A stretch of 64,000 nt of DNA from Arthrobacter pityocampae (GCF_002927275.1 NZ_PRKW01000006.1:186001-250000), one strand, 5' to 3'. Shown: positions 8,288-17,747, counted from the first letter of the stretch. Program-made: numbers and translations. Notes: generated by a model not told the origin, from the sequence alone.

Positions 8288-9307
8288 CTAGAGCTTCTTG
8301 CCGGCGGAGCCGAGGGACGCGGCGGCTTCGACGACGCGCGCGGCGAGGCCCGCCTCGGCCGCGGCGCCCCAGACACGGGGATCGTAGGTCTTCTTGTTGC
8401 CGACCTCGCCGTCGACCTTCAGGACGCCGTCGTAGTTGCGGAGCATGTGGTCCGCGACCGGGCGCGTGAACGCGTACTGGGTGTCCGTGTCGATGTTCAT
8501 CTTGATGACGCCGTAGGAGACTGCATCCGCGATCTCCTGGTCCGAGGAGCCGGAGCCGCCGTGGAAGACGAGGTCGAACGGCTTGTCCTTGCCGATCTTC
8601 TGGCCCACCTTGTCCTGGATCTCCTTGAGGATCTCCGGGCGCAGCTTCACGCCACCGGGCTTGTACACGCCGTGCACGTTCCCGAAGGTCAGGGCGGTGA
8701 TGTAGCGGCCGTGCTCGCCGGCGCCGAGGGCGTCGATGGTCGCGAGGGCGTCCTCGACCGTGGTGTAGAGCTTGTCGTTGATGGCGTTATCCACGCCGTC
8801 CTCCTCGCCGCCCACGGTGCCGATCTCGACCTCGAGGATGATCTTCGCGGCCGCCGCGCGGGGCAGGATGTCGCGGGCGATCCGAAGGTTCTCCTCGAGG
8901 GTCTCCGCCGAACCGTCCCACATGTGCGAGTTGAAGATGGGGTCGCGGCCGTTCTTCACGGCCTCCTCCGAGGCTGCGAGGAGGGGCAGCACGAAGTCGT
9001 CGAGCTTGTCCTTCGGGCAGTGGTCGGTGTGGAGGGCGATGTTGACGTCGTAGTTCTTCGCGACCTCGCGGGCGAAGGCGGCGAAGCCGAGCGAGCCGGC
9101 AACCATGTCCTTGACGCTCGCGCCGGACCAGTACGCCGCACCGCCCGTGGAGACCTGCACGATGCCGTCGGAGCCCGCCTCGGCGAAGCCGCGCATCGCT
9201 GCGTTGAGGGTCTGCGAGGAGGTCACGTTCACGGCCGGGAACGCGAAGCCGCCCGCCTTCGCGCGGTCGATCATCTCGGCGTAAACATCAGGGGTTGCAA
9301 TAGGCAT
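8288..9307 (-). CDS. fbaA: Class II fructose-bisphosphate aldolase
   Basis: Zinc enzyme of glycolysis and gluconeogenesis that cleaves fructose 1,6-bisphosphate. At 339 residues it has the length of class IIA enzymes. Seen are PAVNVTSSQT, the catalytic and metal-binding ALHTDHCPKDKL, the EVEIGTVGGEEDG segment, the metal ligand region FGNVHGVYKPG, FHGGSGS and the NIDTDTQYAF signature. ATG 9307 is preceded by AAGGAG with good spacing. A frame to 9346 lacks support. It forms a unit with the DUF3151 gene. Confidence 0.96.
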   Translation of the reverse strand: MPIATPDVYAEMIDRAKAGGFAFPAVNVTSSQTLNAAMRGFAEAGSDGIVQVSTGGAAYWSGASVKDMVAGSLGFAAFAREVAKNYDVNIALHTDHCPKDKLDDFVLPLLAASEEAVKNGRDPIFNSHMWDGSAETLEENLRIARDILPRAAAAKIILEVEIGTVGGEEDGVDNAINDKLYTTVEDALATIDALGAGEHGRYITALTFGNVHGVYKPGGVKLRPEILKEIQDKVGQKIGKDKPFDLVFHGGSGSSDQEIADAVSYGVIKMNIDTDTQYAFTRPVADHMLRNYDGVLKVDGEVGNKKTYDPRVWGAAAEAGLAARVVEAAASLGSAGKKL

Positions 9308-9400
9308 GCTGAGGACTCCTTCGTGGTGGTGAGTGCTTCGCTTCATCCTAGCGAGCGGACCTGCCCGGTGCAGGGGCCGCCGGCAGGATGACGGCAGGGT

Positions 9401-10075
9401 TCAGACGGGCTGGCCGAACACGTGCCGGCGCACCCAGCCGTGCATGGCGATCGCAGCGGCCGCGGACGCGTTGATGGACCGGGTGGAGCCGAACTGCGCG
9501 ATCGAGAGGGTCGCCTCCGCCACCTCGTGGACCTCCGGGGTGAGGCCGGGGCCCTCCTGCCCGAAGACGAGCACGCACTTCTCCGGGAGGTCGTAGGTCT
9601 CCAGGGGCACGGAGTCCGGGAAGTTGTCGATCCCGATAACGGCCAACCCCTCGGCAGCAGCCCATGCCGTGAAGTCCGCGACCGTGGGGTGGTGGCGGAC
9701 GTGCTGGTAGCGGTCGGTGACCATCGCGCCGCGCCGGTTCCACCGGCGTCGTCCGATGATGTGGACCTCCCGGGCGAGGAAGGCGTTCGCCGTCCGCACC
9801 ACGGAGCCGATGTTGAGGTCGTGCTGCCAGTTCTCGATGGCCACGTGGAAACCGTGCCGCCGCTCGTCGAGGTCCGCCACGATCGCCTCGTGCGTCCAGT
9901 ACCGGTACGCGTCGACGACGTTGCGGGTGTCGCCGGCTGCCAGCAGCTCGCGGTCCCAGTGCTCGCCGTCGGGCGCCTCACCCTCCCACGGGCCGACGCC
10001 GACGGTCGGGCCCGGCGTCCCGTGCGGGTCGGTCGCATCGGTGGGGTCGGGCAGCTCCGGCAGGGGTTTCTTCAC
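9401..10075 (-). CDS. SpoU/TrmH-family RNA 2'-O-methyltransferase
   Basis: SPOUT-class methyltransferase of 224 residues that uses S-adenosylmethionine on tRNA or rRNA ribose. The three SpoU motifs are clear: NIGSVVRTANAF (motif 1, catalytic Arg), LVFGQEGPGLTPEV (motif 2) and GSTRSINASAAAAIAMH (motif 3). The N-terminal 40 residues are Pro/Gly-rich and probably disordered. The RNA target cannot be told from sequence. It lies upstream of fbaA on the same strand with a gap of 93 nt. Confidence 0.88.
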   Translation of the reverse strand: MKKPLPELPDPTDATDPHGTPGPTVGVGPWEGEAPDGEHWDRELLAAGDTRNVVDAYRYWTHEAIVADLDERRHGFHVAIENWQHDLNIGSVVRTANAFLAREVHIIGRRRWNRRGAMVTDRYQHVRHHPTVADFTAWAAAEGLAVIGIDNFPDSVPLETYDLPEKCVLVFGQEGPGLTPEVHEVAEATLSIAQFGSTRSINASAAAAIAMHGWVRRHVFGQPV

Positions 10076-10146
10076 CGTCCAAGCGTAGACGGCACGGAAG
10101 GTGGGAGACTGGCGGTGGCAGCTCCCACACCCTGGAAAGGACGCCC

Positions 10147-10926
10147 ATGCGCGAGAACGAACACATCGAGTGCTGGCTCACGGACATGGACGGCGTCCTG
10201 GTGCACGAGAACCAGGCCATCCCCGGCGCTGCCGAACTGATCGAACGGTGGGTGGCCACCTCGAAGCGCTTCCTCGTCCTGACGAACAACTCGATCTACA
10301 CACCGCGCGACCTCGCCGCCCGCCTCAAGGCCTCCGGGCTCGAGATCCCGGAGGAGAACCTGTGGACGTCGGCGCTGGCCACGGCCCAGTTCCTGCGGGA
10401 CCAGCTGCCGGGCGGGCGGGCCTACGTGATCGGCGAGGCGGGCCTGACGACGGCGCTGCACGAGGCCGGCTTCGTCCTCACCGACACGAACCCCGACTAC
10501 GTGGTGCTCGGCGAGACGCGCACCTACTCGTTCGAGGCCATCACCAAGGCGGTCCGCCTCATCCTCGACGGCGCGCGGTTCATCGCCACCAACCCGGACG
10601 TCACCGGCCCGTCGAAGGAGGGCCCGCTGCCCGCGACGGGCGCCATCGCGGCCATGATCACGGCCGCGACGAACCGCGCCCCGTACATCGTCGGCAAGCC
10701 CAACCCGATGATGTTCCGCTCCGCGATGAACCAGATCGACGCCCACTCCGAGACGACCGCGATGATCGGTGACCGCATGGACACCGACATCATCGCCGGC
10801 ATGGAGGCCGGCCTGCACACGGTCCTGGTACTCAGCGGCATCACGCAGCCCGAGGACATCGACGCCTACCCGTTCCGGCCCGCGCAGATCTGCGCGTCGG
10901 TCGCGGAGCTGATCGACCAGGTCTAG
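10147..10926 (+). CDS. HAD-IIA family phosphatase (NagD-like)
   Basis: Cytosolic phosphatase of 259 residues. HAD motif I is LTDMDGVLVHENQAIPG with nucleophile Asp, motif II is LTNNS, motif III is the Lys in GKPNPMMF, and motif IV is MIGDRMDTDIIAGMEAGL. The C2-type cap between motifs II and III places it in the NagD/PNPase subfamily, which acts on sugar phosphates or nucleotides. ATG 10147 follows GGAAAGGACGCCC. It is divergent from the SpoU gene and convergent with the alpha/beta hydrolase gene, 17 nt away. Confidence 0.9.
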   Translation: MRENEHIECWLTDMDGVLVHENQAIPGAAELIERWVATSKRFLVLTNNSIYTPRDLAARLKASGLEIPEENLWTSALATAQFLRDQLPGGRAYVIGEAGLTTALHEAGFVLTDTNPDYVVLGETRTYSFEAITKAVRLILDGARFIATNPDVTGPSKEGPLPATGAIAAMITAATNRAPYIVGKPNPMMFRSAMNQIDAHSETTAMIGDRMDTDIIAGMEAGLHTVLVLSGITQPEDIDAYPFRPAQICASVAELIDQV

Positions 10927-10943
10927 CCGACCGTCCGGCAGGC

Positions 10944-11942
10944 TCAGAAGAAGCGCTTCCACCCGCCACCGCGCGGGACCGGGATGTACTCACGCTGAAC
11001 GGCCGAGACGACGCCCTGGTAGACCAGCGGGTTCCACTGCGGGCTGGCGTGCGCGGGCAGGGCGCCCTCCGTCCGGAGGTCCACCGAGACCACGTTGTCG
11101 GGCAGCGAGCGCGCCCAGCCGGAGCGCGCTGTCGCGTAGTCGACGACGCCGTCGTCCGGGTTGCCCGCGAAGACCACCTTCGTGTCCCCGAGGGAGAGCC
11201 GGAACCGCGCGACGTCGAAGTGGTAGATGTACGAGGACTGGGTCTGGATGAGTTCGCTGCTGGGCGCGAGCGGTGAGAGCTGCTCGAGCGTCTGGTCGAC
11301 GATCTGGCTCCAGGTGCGCTCGTTCTTGTGCACGATCCGCTCGCCGAGCTCGTACGTCCCACGCACGCTGATCGGCACGCGCACTCCCGCCTCGTAGAGC
11401 CGCACCACGCCGTCGAACATGCGCTGGTCGCGGACGTCGTAGCGGCTGGACGGCGAGGAGTCGAGGAGGATGAGTTCCACGGGGATGCCGCGGTCACGCA
11501 GGCGCGCCGCGACCTCCACCGCCACCATGCCGCCGAAGCTGTGGCCGTAGAAGTAGAGCCTCTCGAGTCGGAAGTTCTCCACGTAGCGGTTCATCGTGGC
11601 GACGACGTTGTTGATGTCCAGGCCGCGGTTGGAGTAGCCCATCACCGCCATCTGCGCCCGCCGGGACAGGGCCGGACGCAGCGAGTTCAGGATCCAGAGC
11701 CCCTCCTCCCAGCTCGTCTTGTAGCCCGGGAAGAGGACCCAGCGGTCGTTGGGGAAGCGCGCGCGGGCCTCCTCGTCGTCGAGCGGGAGGATGCGCGTCG
11801 CCTCGCGCCGGCCCTGGATGACCCGGGTGGTGACGAGGTCGGCGGCCACCAGGGCGGTTGCGGCGGACCCGATCAGGAAGGACCGGCGGGAGGACTCCCG
11901 GAAGTCGTACGCCCGCTGCAGCGCCTCGCCGTCGTCGTGCAC
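10944..11942 (-). CDS. Tat-exported alpha/beta hydrolase
   Basis: Predicted exported hydrolase of 332 residues. The N-terminus carries a twin-arginine signal, SRRSFLIGSAATALVAA, with the arginines at residues 19-20. The mature part has FPGYKTSWEEGLWILNSL, the nucleophile elbow FYGHSFGGM (about 131-139) and a DSSPSSRYDVRD loop, as in alpha/beta hydrolases, with GNPDDGVVD a candidate acid site. GTG 11942 was chosen because GGAG lies 6 nt upstream. It begins 38 nt after pyrE on the same strand. Substrate unknown; esterase or lipase activity is an inference from fold. Confidence 0.78.
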   Translation of the reverse strand: MHDDGEALQRAYDFRESSRRSFLIGSAATALVAADLVTTRVIQGRREATRILPLDDEEARARFPNDRWVLFPGYKTSWEEGLWILNSLRPALSRRAQMAVMGYSNRGLDINNVVATMNRYVENFRLERLYFYGHSFGGMVAVEVAARLRDRGIPVELILLDSSPSSRYDVRDQRMFDGVVRLYEAGVRVPISVRGTYELGERIVHKNERTWSQIVDQTLEQLSPLAPSSELIQTQSSYIYHFDVARFRLSLGDTKVVFAGNPDDGVVDYATARSGWARSLPDNVVSVDLRTEGALPAHASPQWNPLVYQGVVSAVQREYIPVPRGGGWKRFF

Positions 11943-11980
11943 GTGGATCTCCGGACCGTGCCCGTCTGCGGGTCCGCCGG

Positions 11981-12553
11981 TCAGGCCAGGCCCAGCTCGT
12001 CCTTGCCGAAGGCGAAGAGGTAGGGCACCCCCGCCTCGGACTCGATGCGCTCCTTCGACCCGGTGTCGCGGTCCACGATGACGGCGACGGCGCGCACGTC
12101 GCCTCCCGCACGGCGGACACCCTCGACGGCGGCGAGGGCGGAGCCGCCCGTGGTCGAGGTGTCCTCCAGCACGACGACGGGGCGGCCGGACACGTCCGGG
12201 CCCTCCACCTGACGGCCCATGCCGTGGGTCTTCTGGGTCTTGCGGACCACGAAGGCGTCGATCGGGCGACCTGCCCGGGCGGCGGCGTGCATCACGGCGG
12301 TGCCGACCGGATCGGCGCCCATCGTCAGGCCGCCCGCCGCCTCGAAGGCGATGCCGGCGTCGTCGAGCAGTTGCAGCATGACCCGTCCCACGAGCACGGA
12401 CGCCTCGTGGTGCAGGGTGATGCGGCGGAGGTCGATGTAGTAGTCGGCCTCGACGCCGCTGGAGAGCGTGACGCGCTCGTGGACCACGGCGAGTTCCCGG
12501 ATGAGCTCGAGGAGCCGGGTGCGGTCGGTGGTCGGCGTGGTCTGGGCAGTCAT
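11981..12553 (-). CDS. pyrE: Orotate phosphoribosyltransferase
   Basis: Transfers phosphoribose from PRPP to orotate in UMP synthesis. The 190-residue protein shows the OPRT N-terminus (LSSGVEADYYIDLRRITLH), the AAGGLTMGADPVGTAV segment, the catalytic loop with KTQKTHGMGRQVEG, and the PRPP-binding VVVLEDTSTTGGSAL. ATG 12553 gives a normal length. The alpha/beta hydrolase gene follows closely on the same strand. Confidence 0.95.
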   Translation of the reverse strand: MTAQTTPTTDRTRLLELIRELAVVHERVTLSSGVEADYYIDLRRITLHHEASVLVGRVMLQLLDDAGIAFEAAGGLTMGADPVGTAVMHAAARAGRPIDAFVVRKTQKTHGMGRQVEGPDVSGRPVVVLEDTSTTGGSALAAVEGVRRAGGDVRAVAVIVDRDTGSKERIESEAGVPYLFAFGKDELGLA

Positions 12554-12626
12554 GCGCCAAGTCTATCGAGGGCGAGCCCTGCCCATGGGGCTTGGTTCGC
12601 GCCCGTGCCGACGCCGGGGGCTTCGG

Positions 12627-13835
12627 TCAGCCTGCCACCGATGCGGCCAGACCCAGGACCATCGCGTCGATCCGCTGGGGAGACATCGCGTGATGGATCG
12701 CCAGGATGCTGGCCCCGAGCACCCCGGCGTCGAGCCCTGAGCTGGACTGCGTGATCTGGAGGTGCTGGGTGGCCAGCGGAAGGGTGCGCGAGTACACCAC
12801 CTCACGGATGCCGGCGATGAAGTGCTCCCCTGTCAGCGCCATCGATCCTCCGATGACGATCACGGCGGGGTTGACGAGGCTGATGCAGGCGGACAGCACC
12901 TCGCCCACGTCGCGTCCCGCCTGGCGCACGGCAAGGACAGCATCCCGGTCGCCCGATTCGACCAGCCTGACGACGTCTTCCCCGGTCCGCGCGTCGAGTC
13001 CGAGCGCGCGGAGCCTGGCTGCGACGGCCGGCCCCGACGCGACGGCCTCGAGGCAGTCGAAGTTGCCGCAGCGGCAGGGCGCCTGCATTCCGCCGTGGAC
13101 GCGGATGTGGCCGATGTCGCCGGCGACACCGTCCGAGCCCCGCTGCAGTCGTCCGCCCGACACGATCCCAGCGCCGATCCCGGTCGCGACCTTGACGAAG
13201 AGGAGGTCATCCACGTTCTGCCAGGCCGCATTGCGCTCGCCGAGAGCCATGATGTTGACGTCGTTGTCCACGAGCACGGGAACATCGAAGTGCCCCTCCA
13301 GGTAGCCGGGGACGTCGTACCCGTTCCAGCCCGGCATGATCGGGGGGTTGATCGGCCGGCCGGTCCGGTGCTCCACGGGACCCGGCACCCCGACCCCGAT
13401 CGCCAGCAGATCGGTTGCCGCGCGTCCGGATTCCCGGAGGAGCTCGGCTCCGAGTTCGACGACGGCGCCCAGTACCGCCTCCGGCCCCCGGGTGATCTCG
13501 ATGGCGCGCGTCGTGCTGTGAAGGCCGTGCCCGGTGAGGTCGGTGACGGCGACCCTGAGATGGGATGCTCCGATGTCGACACCGAGGACCACCTTGCTGC
13601 CGGACTTCAGCGCGATCCGCGACGAAGGCCGCCCTCCGGTGGAGACCACGTCGTCGACGAAACCTACGAGACCCAGTTCCCTGAGGGCTTCGATGCGCAG
13701 CGTCACCGTCGATCGGGCCAGACCCATCAGGTCCGCGAGTTCGGTCCGCGTCCGCGGGCGCCCGTCCCGCAGGATCTGGAAGAGTTCGCTCGCGCCCGAC
13801 GCAGCCAGGCCGCCGAAACTGGTTATGTCGCTCAT
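12627..13835 (-). CDS. ROK-family transcriptional regulator
   Basis: A 402-residue repressor of the NagC/XylR type. An N-terminal winged helix (TRTELADLMGLARSTVTLRIEAL, about 29-51) precedes a sugar-kinase-like domain: VLGVDIGASHLRVAV, VGVPGPVEHRTGRPINPP, VDNDVNIMALGE, and the zinc-binding CRCGNFDCLEA after HGGMQ. It lies 55 nt after the ABC permease gene on the same strand, so it closes that operon and probably controls the divergent sugar locus. The inducing sugar is not evident. Confidence 0.9.
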   Translation of the reverse strand: MSDITSFGGLAASGASELFQILRDGRPRTRTELADLMGLARSTVTLRIEALRELGLVGFVDDVVSTGGRPSSRIALKSGSKVVLGVDIGASHLRVAVTDLTGHGLHSTTRAIEITRGPEAVLGAVVELGAELLRESGRAATDLLAIGVGVPGPVEHRTGRPINPPIMPGWNGYDVPGYLEGHFDVPVLVDNDVNIMALGERNAAWQNVDDLLFVKVATGIGAGIVSGGRLQRGSDGVAGDIGHIRVHGGMQAPCRCGNFDCLEAVASGPAVAARLRALGLDARTGEDVVRLVESGDRDAVLAVRQAGRDVGEVLSACISLVNPAVIVIGGSMALTGEHFIAGIREVVYSRTLPLATQHLQITQSSSGLDAGVLGASILAIHHAMSPQRIDAMVLGLAASVAG

Positions 13836-13890
13836 CGATCAATTACAGCACAGCGATCGACGGAAGACAGGTCCGCCTCCCCGAACCTGG

Positions 13891-14952
13891 TCAGACCTTG
13901 ACCGACTTCGCTCCGCGGACATCACGGGCGGCGAAGCGCTGCTGCAGGAGGACTGCAATGACGAGAATCAGGCCTCTGGCCAGCGCCTGCACGGAGGTGT
14001 CCAGGTTGTTCTGAGTGAACACGTTGGTCAGGGTGCTGAAGATCAGCACACCCAGGACAGTGCCCATGATGGTGCCGCGCCCACCGACGAGCAGCGTTCC
14101 ACCCACAACGACGGCGGCGATCACGTCGAGTTCGAGGAGCAGACCATGGGTGGACGTACCGGCCGTGGTCCGGCCGAGGAACATGACGCCGCCGATGCCC
14201 GCCGTGAGGCCGGTGAGCACGTACAGGTAGACGAGGTGCCGCTTCACCTTGATGCCGGCCAGGCGCGATGCCTCGAGGTTCCCACCGATCGCAACGGTCC
14301 GGCGGCCGAACGTGGTGCGGTTCAGAAGAAACCATCCGGCGGCTGCGACGACGACGAAGATCCAGATAAGGGTGGGGACCCCTAGGAAGTCAGAGCGCAT
14401 GACCTGCAGGAACTCGCGGTTGCTGACGATCTGAGTGCTGCGGCCGGAGATGAGTTCGGCAAGACCGCGTGCGCCGACGAGCATGGCGAGGGTGGCGATG
14501 AACGCGACCACGTTCCCGTAGGCGATCACCACTCCGTTGATCAGTCCAGCGCCGGCTCCGACCGCGAGCGCGACGAGCACGATGAGGACCCAGGAGGACT
14601 GCGTCGCTGCCAGTTGCACGCTGGTGAGGCTGGCAACCACGGTCGTCAGGCCGAGGACCGAGCCCACGGAGAGATCGATGCCGCCCGCCGTGATGACAAA
14701 GGTGACGCCGATGCTCACCACGCCGATGATCGAGGCGTAGCGCAGGATCGTGAGCATGTTCTCCACATTGAGGAACCGGTCCCCGCTGGTGATAACCCCC
14801 ACGACCAGGAGCAGTGCAAGCGCGATGACCAGCCCCAGGTTCCGTCCCGCTGAGCCCCGCAGGAAGTTCCGGAACGCGCCTGCCCCGGGCGCACCGTGGT
14901 CGTCCGCCACTGCGGGACGCTGTGCCGCCACCTTCGTATTCTGATCGCTCAC
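13891..14952 (-). CDS. CUT2 (ribose-type) sugar ABC transporter permease
   Basis: Inner-membrane channel subunit of 353 residues in the RbsC/BPD_transp_2 family. About ten hydrophobic segments are seen, with the family signatures GGIDLSVGSVLGLTTVVASL and NGVVIAYGNVVAFIATLAML. The C-terminal half has VAAVVVGGTLLVGGRGTIMGT. The start ATG overlaps the ATPase stop codon by 4 nt (ATGA), so both are made together. It pairs with the divergent substrate-binding protein gene. Confidence 0.93.
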   Translation of the reverse strand: MSDQNTKVAAQRPAVADDHGAPGAGAFRNFLRGSAGRNLGLVIALALLLVVGVITSGDRFLNVENMLTILRYASIIGVVSIGVTFVITAGGIDLSVGSVLGLTTVVASLTSVQLAATQSSWVLIVLVALAVGAGAGLINGVVIAYGNVVAFIATLAMLVGARGLAELISGRSTQIVSNREFLQVMRSDFLGVPTLIWIFVVVAAAGWFLLNRTTFGRRTVAIGGNLEASRLAGIKVKRHLVYLYVLTGLTAGIGGVMFLGRTTAGTSTHGLLLELDVIAAVVVGGTLLVGGRGTIMGTVLGVLIFSTLTNVFTQNNLDTSVQALARGLILVIAVLLQQRFAARDVRGAKSVKV

Positions 14953-16469
14953 GCGGCACTTCCCTTCATGACGAGGTCGAGCACGGCGTGCTCGTCGAGG
15001 TCGCTTGCTTCGGATTGAGTGAGTACCCTGCCGTCATCGATGACGAGCACGGTGTCGGCGAGGCCCAGGACTTCCTCGATCTCGCTGGAGACCACGATGA
15101 TGGCCGTGCCGTCCGCGGCGAGCCGACGAATGAGCGCGTAGATCTCCGTCCGAGCGCCGACGTCGACGCCGCGTGTGGGTTCGTCCAGCAGCAGCACCGG
15201 GGTTCCGTGGACCAACCAGCGGGCCAGCAGGATCTTCTGCTGGTTCCCTCCGGAGAGGGTCCTGGCCGGACGGTCCGGGTCGGCCGGACGCAGCTCGAGC
15301 GCGGCGATCTGCTGGCGGGCGGCGTCACGTTCGGCGCGCTCGTCGAGGTACCCGGCACGGGCGAACCGCTCGAACGTCGAGAGGGTCACGTTCTTGAAGA
15401 TCGGTTCGTCGAGGATGAGCCCCTGGACCTTGCGCTCCTCGGGGGACAGGCCGATCCCCGCATCGACGGCGGAGCTGACGGACCCCGCCCTGAGGGAGCG
15501 GCCCTGGACGGTCACGGATCCGGAGGACGCCTTCCGAGCCCCGTAGATGGTCTCCAAGATCTCGGACCGCTTGGACCCCACGAGCCCGGCGAAGCCGAGG
15601 ATCTCCCCCGCCCGGACGGAGAAGCTCACCCTTTCGAACTGCCCGTACAACTCCAGGTCCTCGACCTCGAGGACCACGGACGCATCAGCGGGTACGGGCT
15701 TCCGCTCCGGGAAGACGTTCTCGATATCCCTGCCCGTCATGAGCCGGATGAGCTCCGCCTTCGGGGTGTCCAGCGCGCTCAGTCCGCTTGCCGTGCTGCG
15801 GCCGTCCTTGATCACCGAGATGCGGTCGCCGATCTGTCGGATCTCCTCGAGCCGGTGGGAGATGTACACCACCGCGATGCCCTGCGCCGTGAGTTCGCGC
15901 ACCACCCGGAAGAGGTTGGAGACCTCTCCCGAGTCGAGGATGGCGCTCGGCTCGTCCATGATGATCAGGCGGGTGTCGCGCGACAGCGCCCGCGCCAGGC
16001 TGACGATCTGCTTGTTGGCCGCGGAGAGCGAGCCCACCTCGGTTGTCGGTGACAGCCTGCCGTGCCCGAGCCGCTCGAGGAGCGTGCGGGCCACTGCGTT
16101 GGACTGCTTCACGTGGAGCACGCCGCCCGTTGCGCGCTCGTGCCCGAGGAAGATGTTCTCTGCCACGGTCAGTCCGTCGACGACGTCGAGCTCCTGGTAC
16201 ATGGTCGCGATGCCGAGATCGAGCGCGGCCGTCGGCCCCCCGATGATGATCTCCCTGCCCTCCCAGTGGATGCTCCCGCTGTCGGGTAGGTGAACACCGG
16301 AGAGCGTCTTGATGAGCGTGGATTTTCCAGCGCCGTTCTGCCCCATGACACAGTGGACTTCCCCCGGGACGACCTGCAGGTCGACCCCTTTCAGCGCTTG
16401 CACACCGGCGAATCGCTTGGTGATTCCGCGTACCTCGAGCAACGGCTGGGCATGATCGTCGGCGAACAT
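14949..16469 (-). CDS. CUT2 sugar ABC transporter ATPase (double domain)
   Basis: A 506-residue protein with two fused ABC domains, as in RbsA/MglA. Domain 1 has Walker A GQNGAGKST (about 42-50), signature LSAANKQIVSLARAL and Walker B LIIMDEPSA. Domain 2 has the degenerate loop GFAGLVGSKRSEIL instead of a full Walker A, with LSGGNQQKILLARWL and LLLDEPTRGVDVGA. The degenerate second site is normal for the family. First gene of the ATPase-permease-ROK unit and divergent from the binding protein gene. Confidence 0.94.
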   Translation of the reverse strand: MFADDHAQPLLEVRGITKRFAGVQALKGVDLQVVPGEVHCVMGQNGAGKSTLIKTLSGVHLPDSGSIHWEGREIIIGGPTAALDLGIATMYQELDVVDGLTVAENIFLGHERATGGVLHVKQSNAVARTLLERLGHGRLSPTTEVGSLSAANKQIVSLARALSRDTRLIIMDEPSAILDSGEVSNLFRVVRELTAQGIAVVYISHRLEEIRQIGDRISVIKDGRSTASGLSALDTPKAELIRLMTGRDIENVFPERKPVPADASVVLEVEDLELYGQFERVSFSVRAGEILGFAGLVGSKRSEILETIYGARKASSGSVTVQGRSLRAGSVSSAVDAGIGLSPEERKVQGLILDEPIFKNVTLSTFERFARAGYLDERAERDAARQQIAALELRPADPDRPARTLSGGNQQKILLARWLVHGTPVLLLDEPTRGVDVGARTEIYALIRRLAADGTAIIVVSSEIEEVLGLADTVLVIDDGRVLTQSEASDLDEHAVLDLVMKGSAA

Positions 16470-16538
16470 GTGAGGAACCTAACACATTATGTCGTCACTC
16501 GATATAAGACTGCCGATTCTCCGCTTCCTTCTGTTACT

Positions 16539-16552
16539 GTGACGCCTGTCAC
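16539..16552. promoter_or_regulatory. Candidate operator in divergent sugar-locus intergenic region
   Basis: GTGAC (16539-16543) and GTCAC (16548-16552) form an inverted repeat around gcct, within the 152-nt spacer that must hold both divergent promoters. The ROK regulator encoded in the same locus is the natural candidate. Only the symmetry supports this. Confidence 0.35.
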
Positions 16553-16621
16553 GCAGACTTGCGGGCGCGAAGAGAGCATGCCGCACCATGCGGAGACGCA
16601 CCGACTCAATGAGGAGACCCC

Positions 16622-17665
16622 ATGCTTACAGTTCGAACCGGCCGGAAATCGCTCGTGACCCTCGGCGCCTTCCTGTCCGTCGGAGCCCTTGTCACCGGGT
16701 GCACACCGGAAGCGGAGAACTCCAATGCTCAGCCGACCAACGCATCCGTCGAGGGCAACCAGGCCGAGGGCGACAAGGTGGTCATCGGTTTCTCCGGACC
16801 TGCCGCCGACCACGGCTGGCTCGGCGCCATCAATACGGCCGCCACGGCAGAGGCGGAGAAGTACGGCGACATCGACCTCCGCGTGGCGGAGGGCACCAAT
16901 GACGCGAATCTCCAGATCAGCCAGGTCGAGCAGTTCATCAATGACAAGGTCGACGCGATCGTCCTGCTGCCCACGGACGGTGCGGCCCTGACGCCCGTCG
17001 CCATCCAGGCCATGGAGGCCGGCATCCCGGTCATCAATGTGGACCGTGAATTCTCCAGCCCCGCTGCGGCGCGTACCACCGTCCTGGGGGACAACTACGG
17101 AATGGGCGTCAGCGCCGGTGAGTACATCTGCAAGGAGCTCGGAGGTGACGACAGCGCGGTCGTGGCCGAGATCGCGGGGATAGATTCACTGCCACTGACG
17201 CAGGACCGCAGCCGCGGCTTCACCGATGCGCTGGAGGCATGCGGGCTCGACGTCGACAATCGGGTCGCAGCAGACTTCACCGTCCAGGGCGGCGAGGCGG
17301 CGACATCCCAGCTCCTGTCAGCAGCACCCAAGATCGACGCCATATGGAACCACGACGATGATCAAGGCATCGGCGTCCTGGCCGCCATCGACAACGCAGG
17401 CCGCGACGAGTTCATCATGGTCGGGGGTGCCGGTTCGGCGAATGCGATGCGTGAGATCCAGGCGGGCGAGGGCGTCCTCAAGGCTACTGTCATCTACCCG
17501 TCGACCCAGGCGGCGGACGGCATCCGGCTCGCTCGGCTCATCGTCCAGGAGAAGGCCATGAGCGACCTCGTCGAGGTGAAGGTTCCCAAGCGTGTCGTCC
17601 TGAACGCGCCCGTGGTGACGGGCGAGAACGTAGATCAGTACCTGCCGACGGCTTTCGAGTCCTAG
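16622..17665 (+). CDS. Sugar ABC transporter substrate-binding lipoprotein
   Basis: A 347-residue extracellular binding protein of the RbsB type (periplasmic-binding domain 4). The signal peptide ends at the lipobox VTGC (Cys near residue 28), then a polar linker of about 25 residues. The sugar-binding domain begins KVVIGFSGPAADHGWLGAINTAA and contains INDKVDAIVLLPTDGAAL and PVINVDREF. ATG 16622 is preceded by GAGGAG. It heads the plus-strand half of the locus. Its partners are the divergent permease and ATPase. Confidence 0.93.
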   Translation: MLTVRTGRKSLVTLGAFLSVGALVTGCTPEAENSNAQPTNASVEGNQAEGDKVVIGFSGPAADHGWLGAINTAATAEAEKYGDIDLRVAEGTNDANLQISQVEQFINDKVDAIVLLPTDGAALTPVAIQAMEAGIPVINVDREFSSPAAARTTVLGDNYGMGVSAGEYICKELGGDDSAVVAEIAGIDSLPLTQDRSRGFTDALEACGLDVDNRVAADFTVQGGEAATSQLLSAAPKIDAIWNHDDDQGIGVLAAIDNAGRDEFIMVGGAGSANAMREIQAGEGVLKATVIYPSTQAADGIRLARLIVQEKAMSDLVEVKVPKRVVLNAPVVTGENVDQYLPTAFES

Positions 17666-17675
17666 TGAAGGATGA

Positions 17676-17707
17676 GGTGGGTGCCCGTCGTGGAGGCGGC
17701 ACCCACC
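17676..17707 (+). terminator. Hairpin between binding-protein and dehydrogenase genes
   Basis: A 10-bp stem (17676-17685 with 17698-17707) with a 12-nt loop directly follows the binding-protein gene. In sugar operons such hairpins often act as partial terminators or 3' stabilisers that give more binding protein than downstream enzyme. That role is inferred here. Confidence 0.55.
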
Positions 17708-17747
17708 CATCGGACAGTCTTCCCATCGCCGCCGAACAAGAGGAAAC

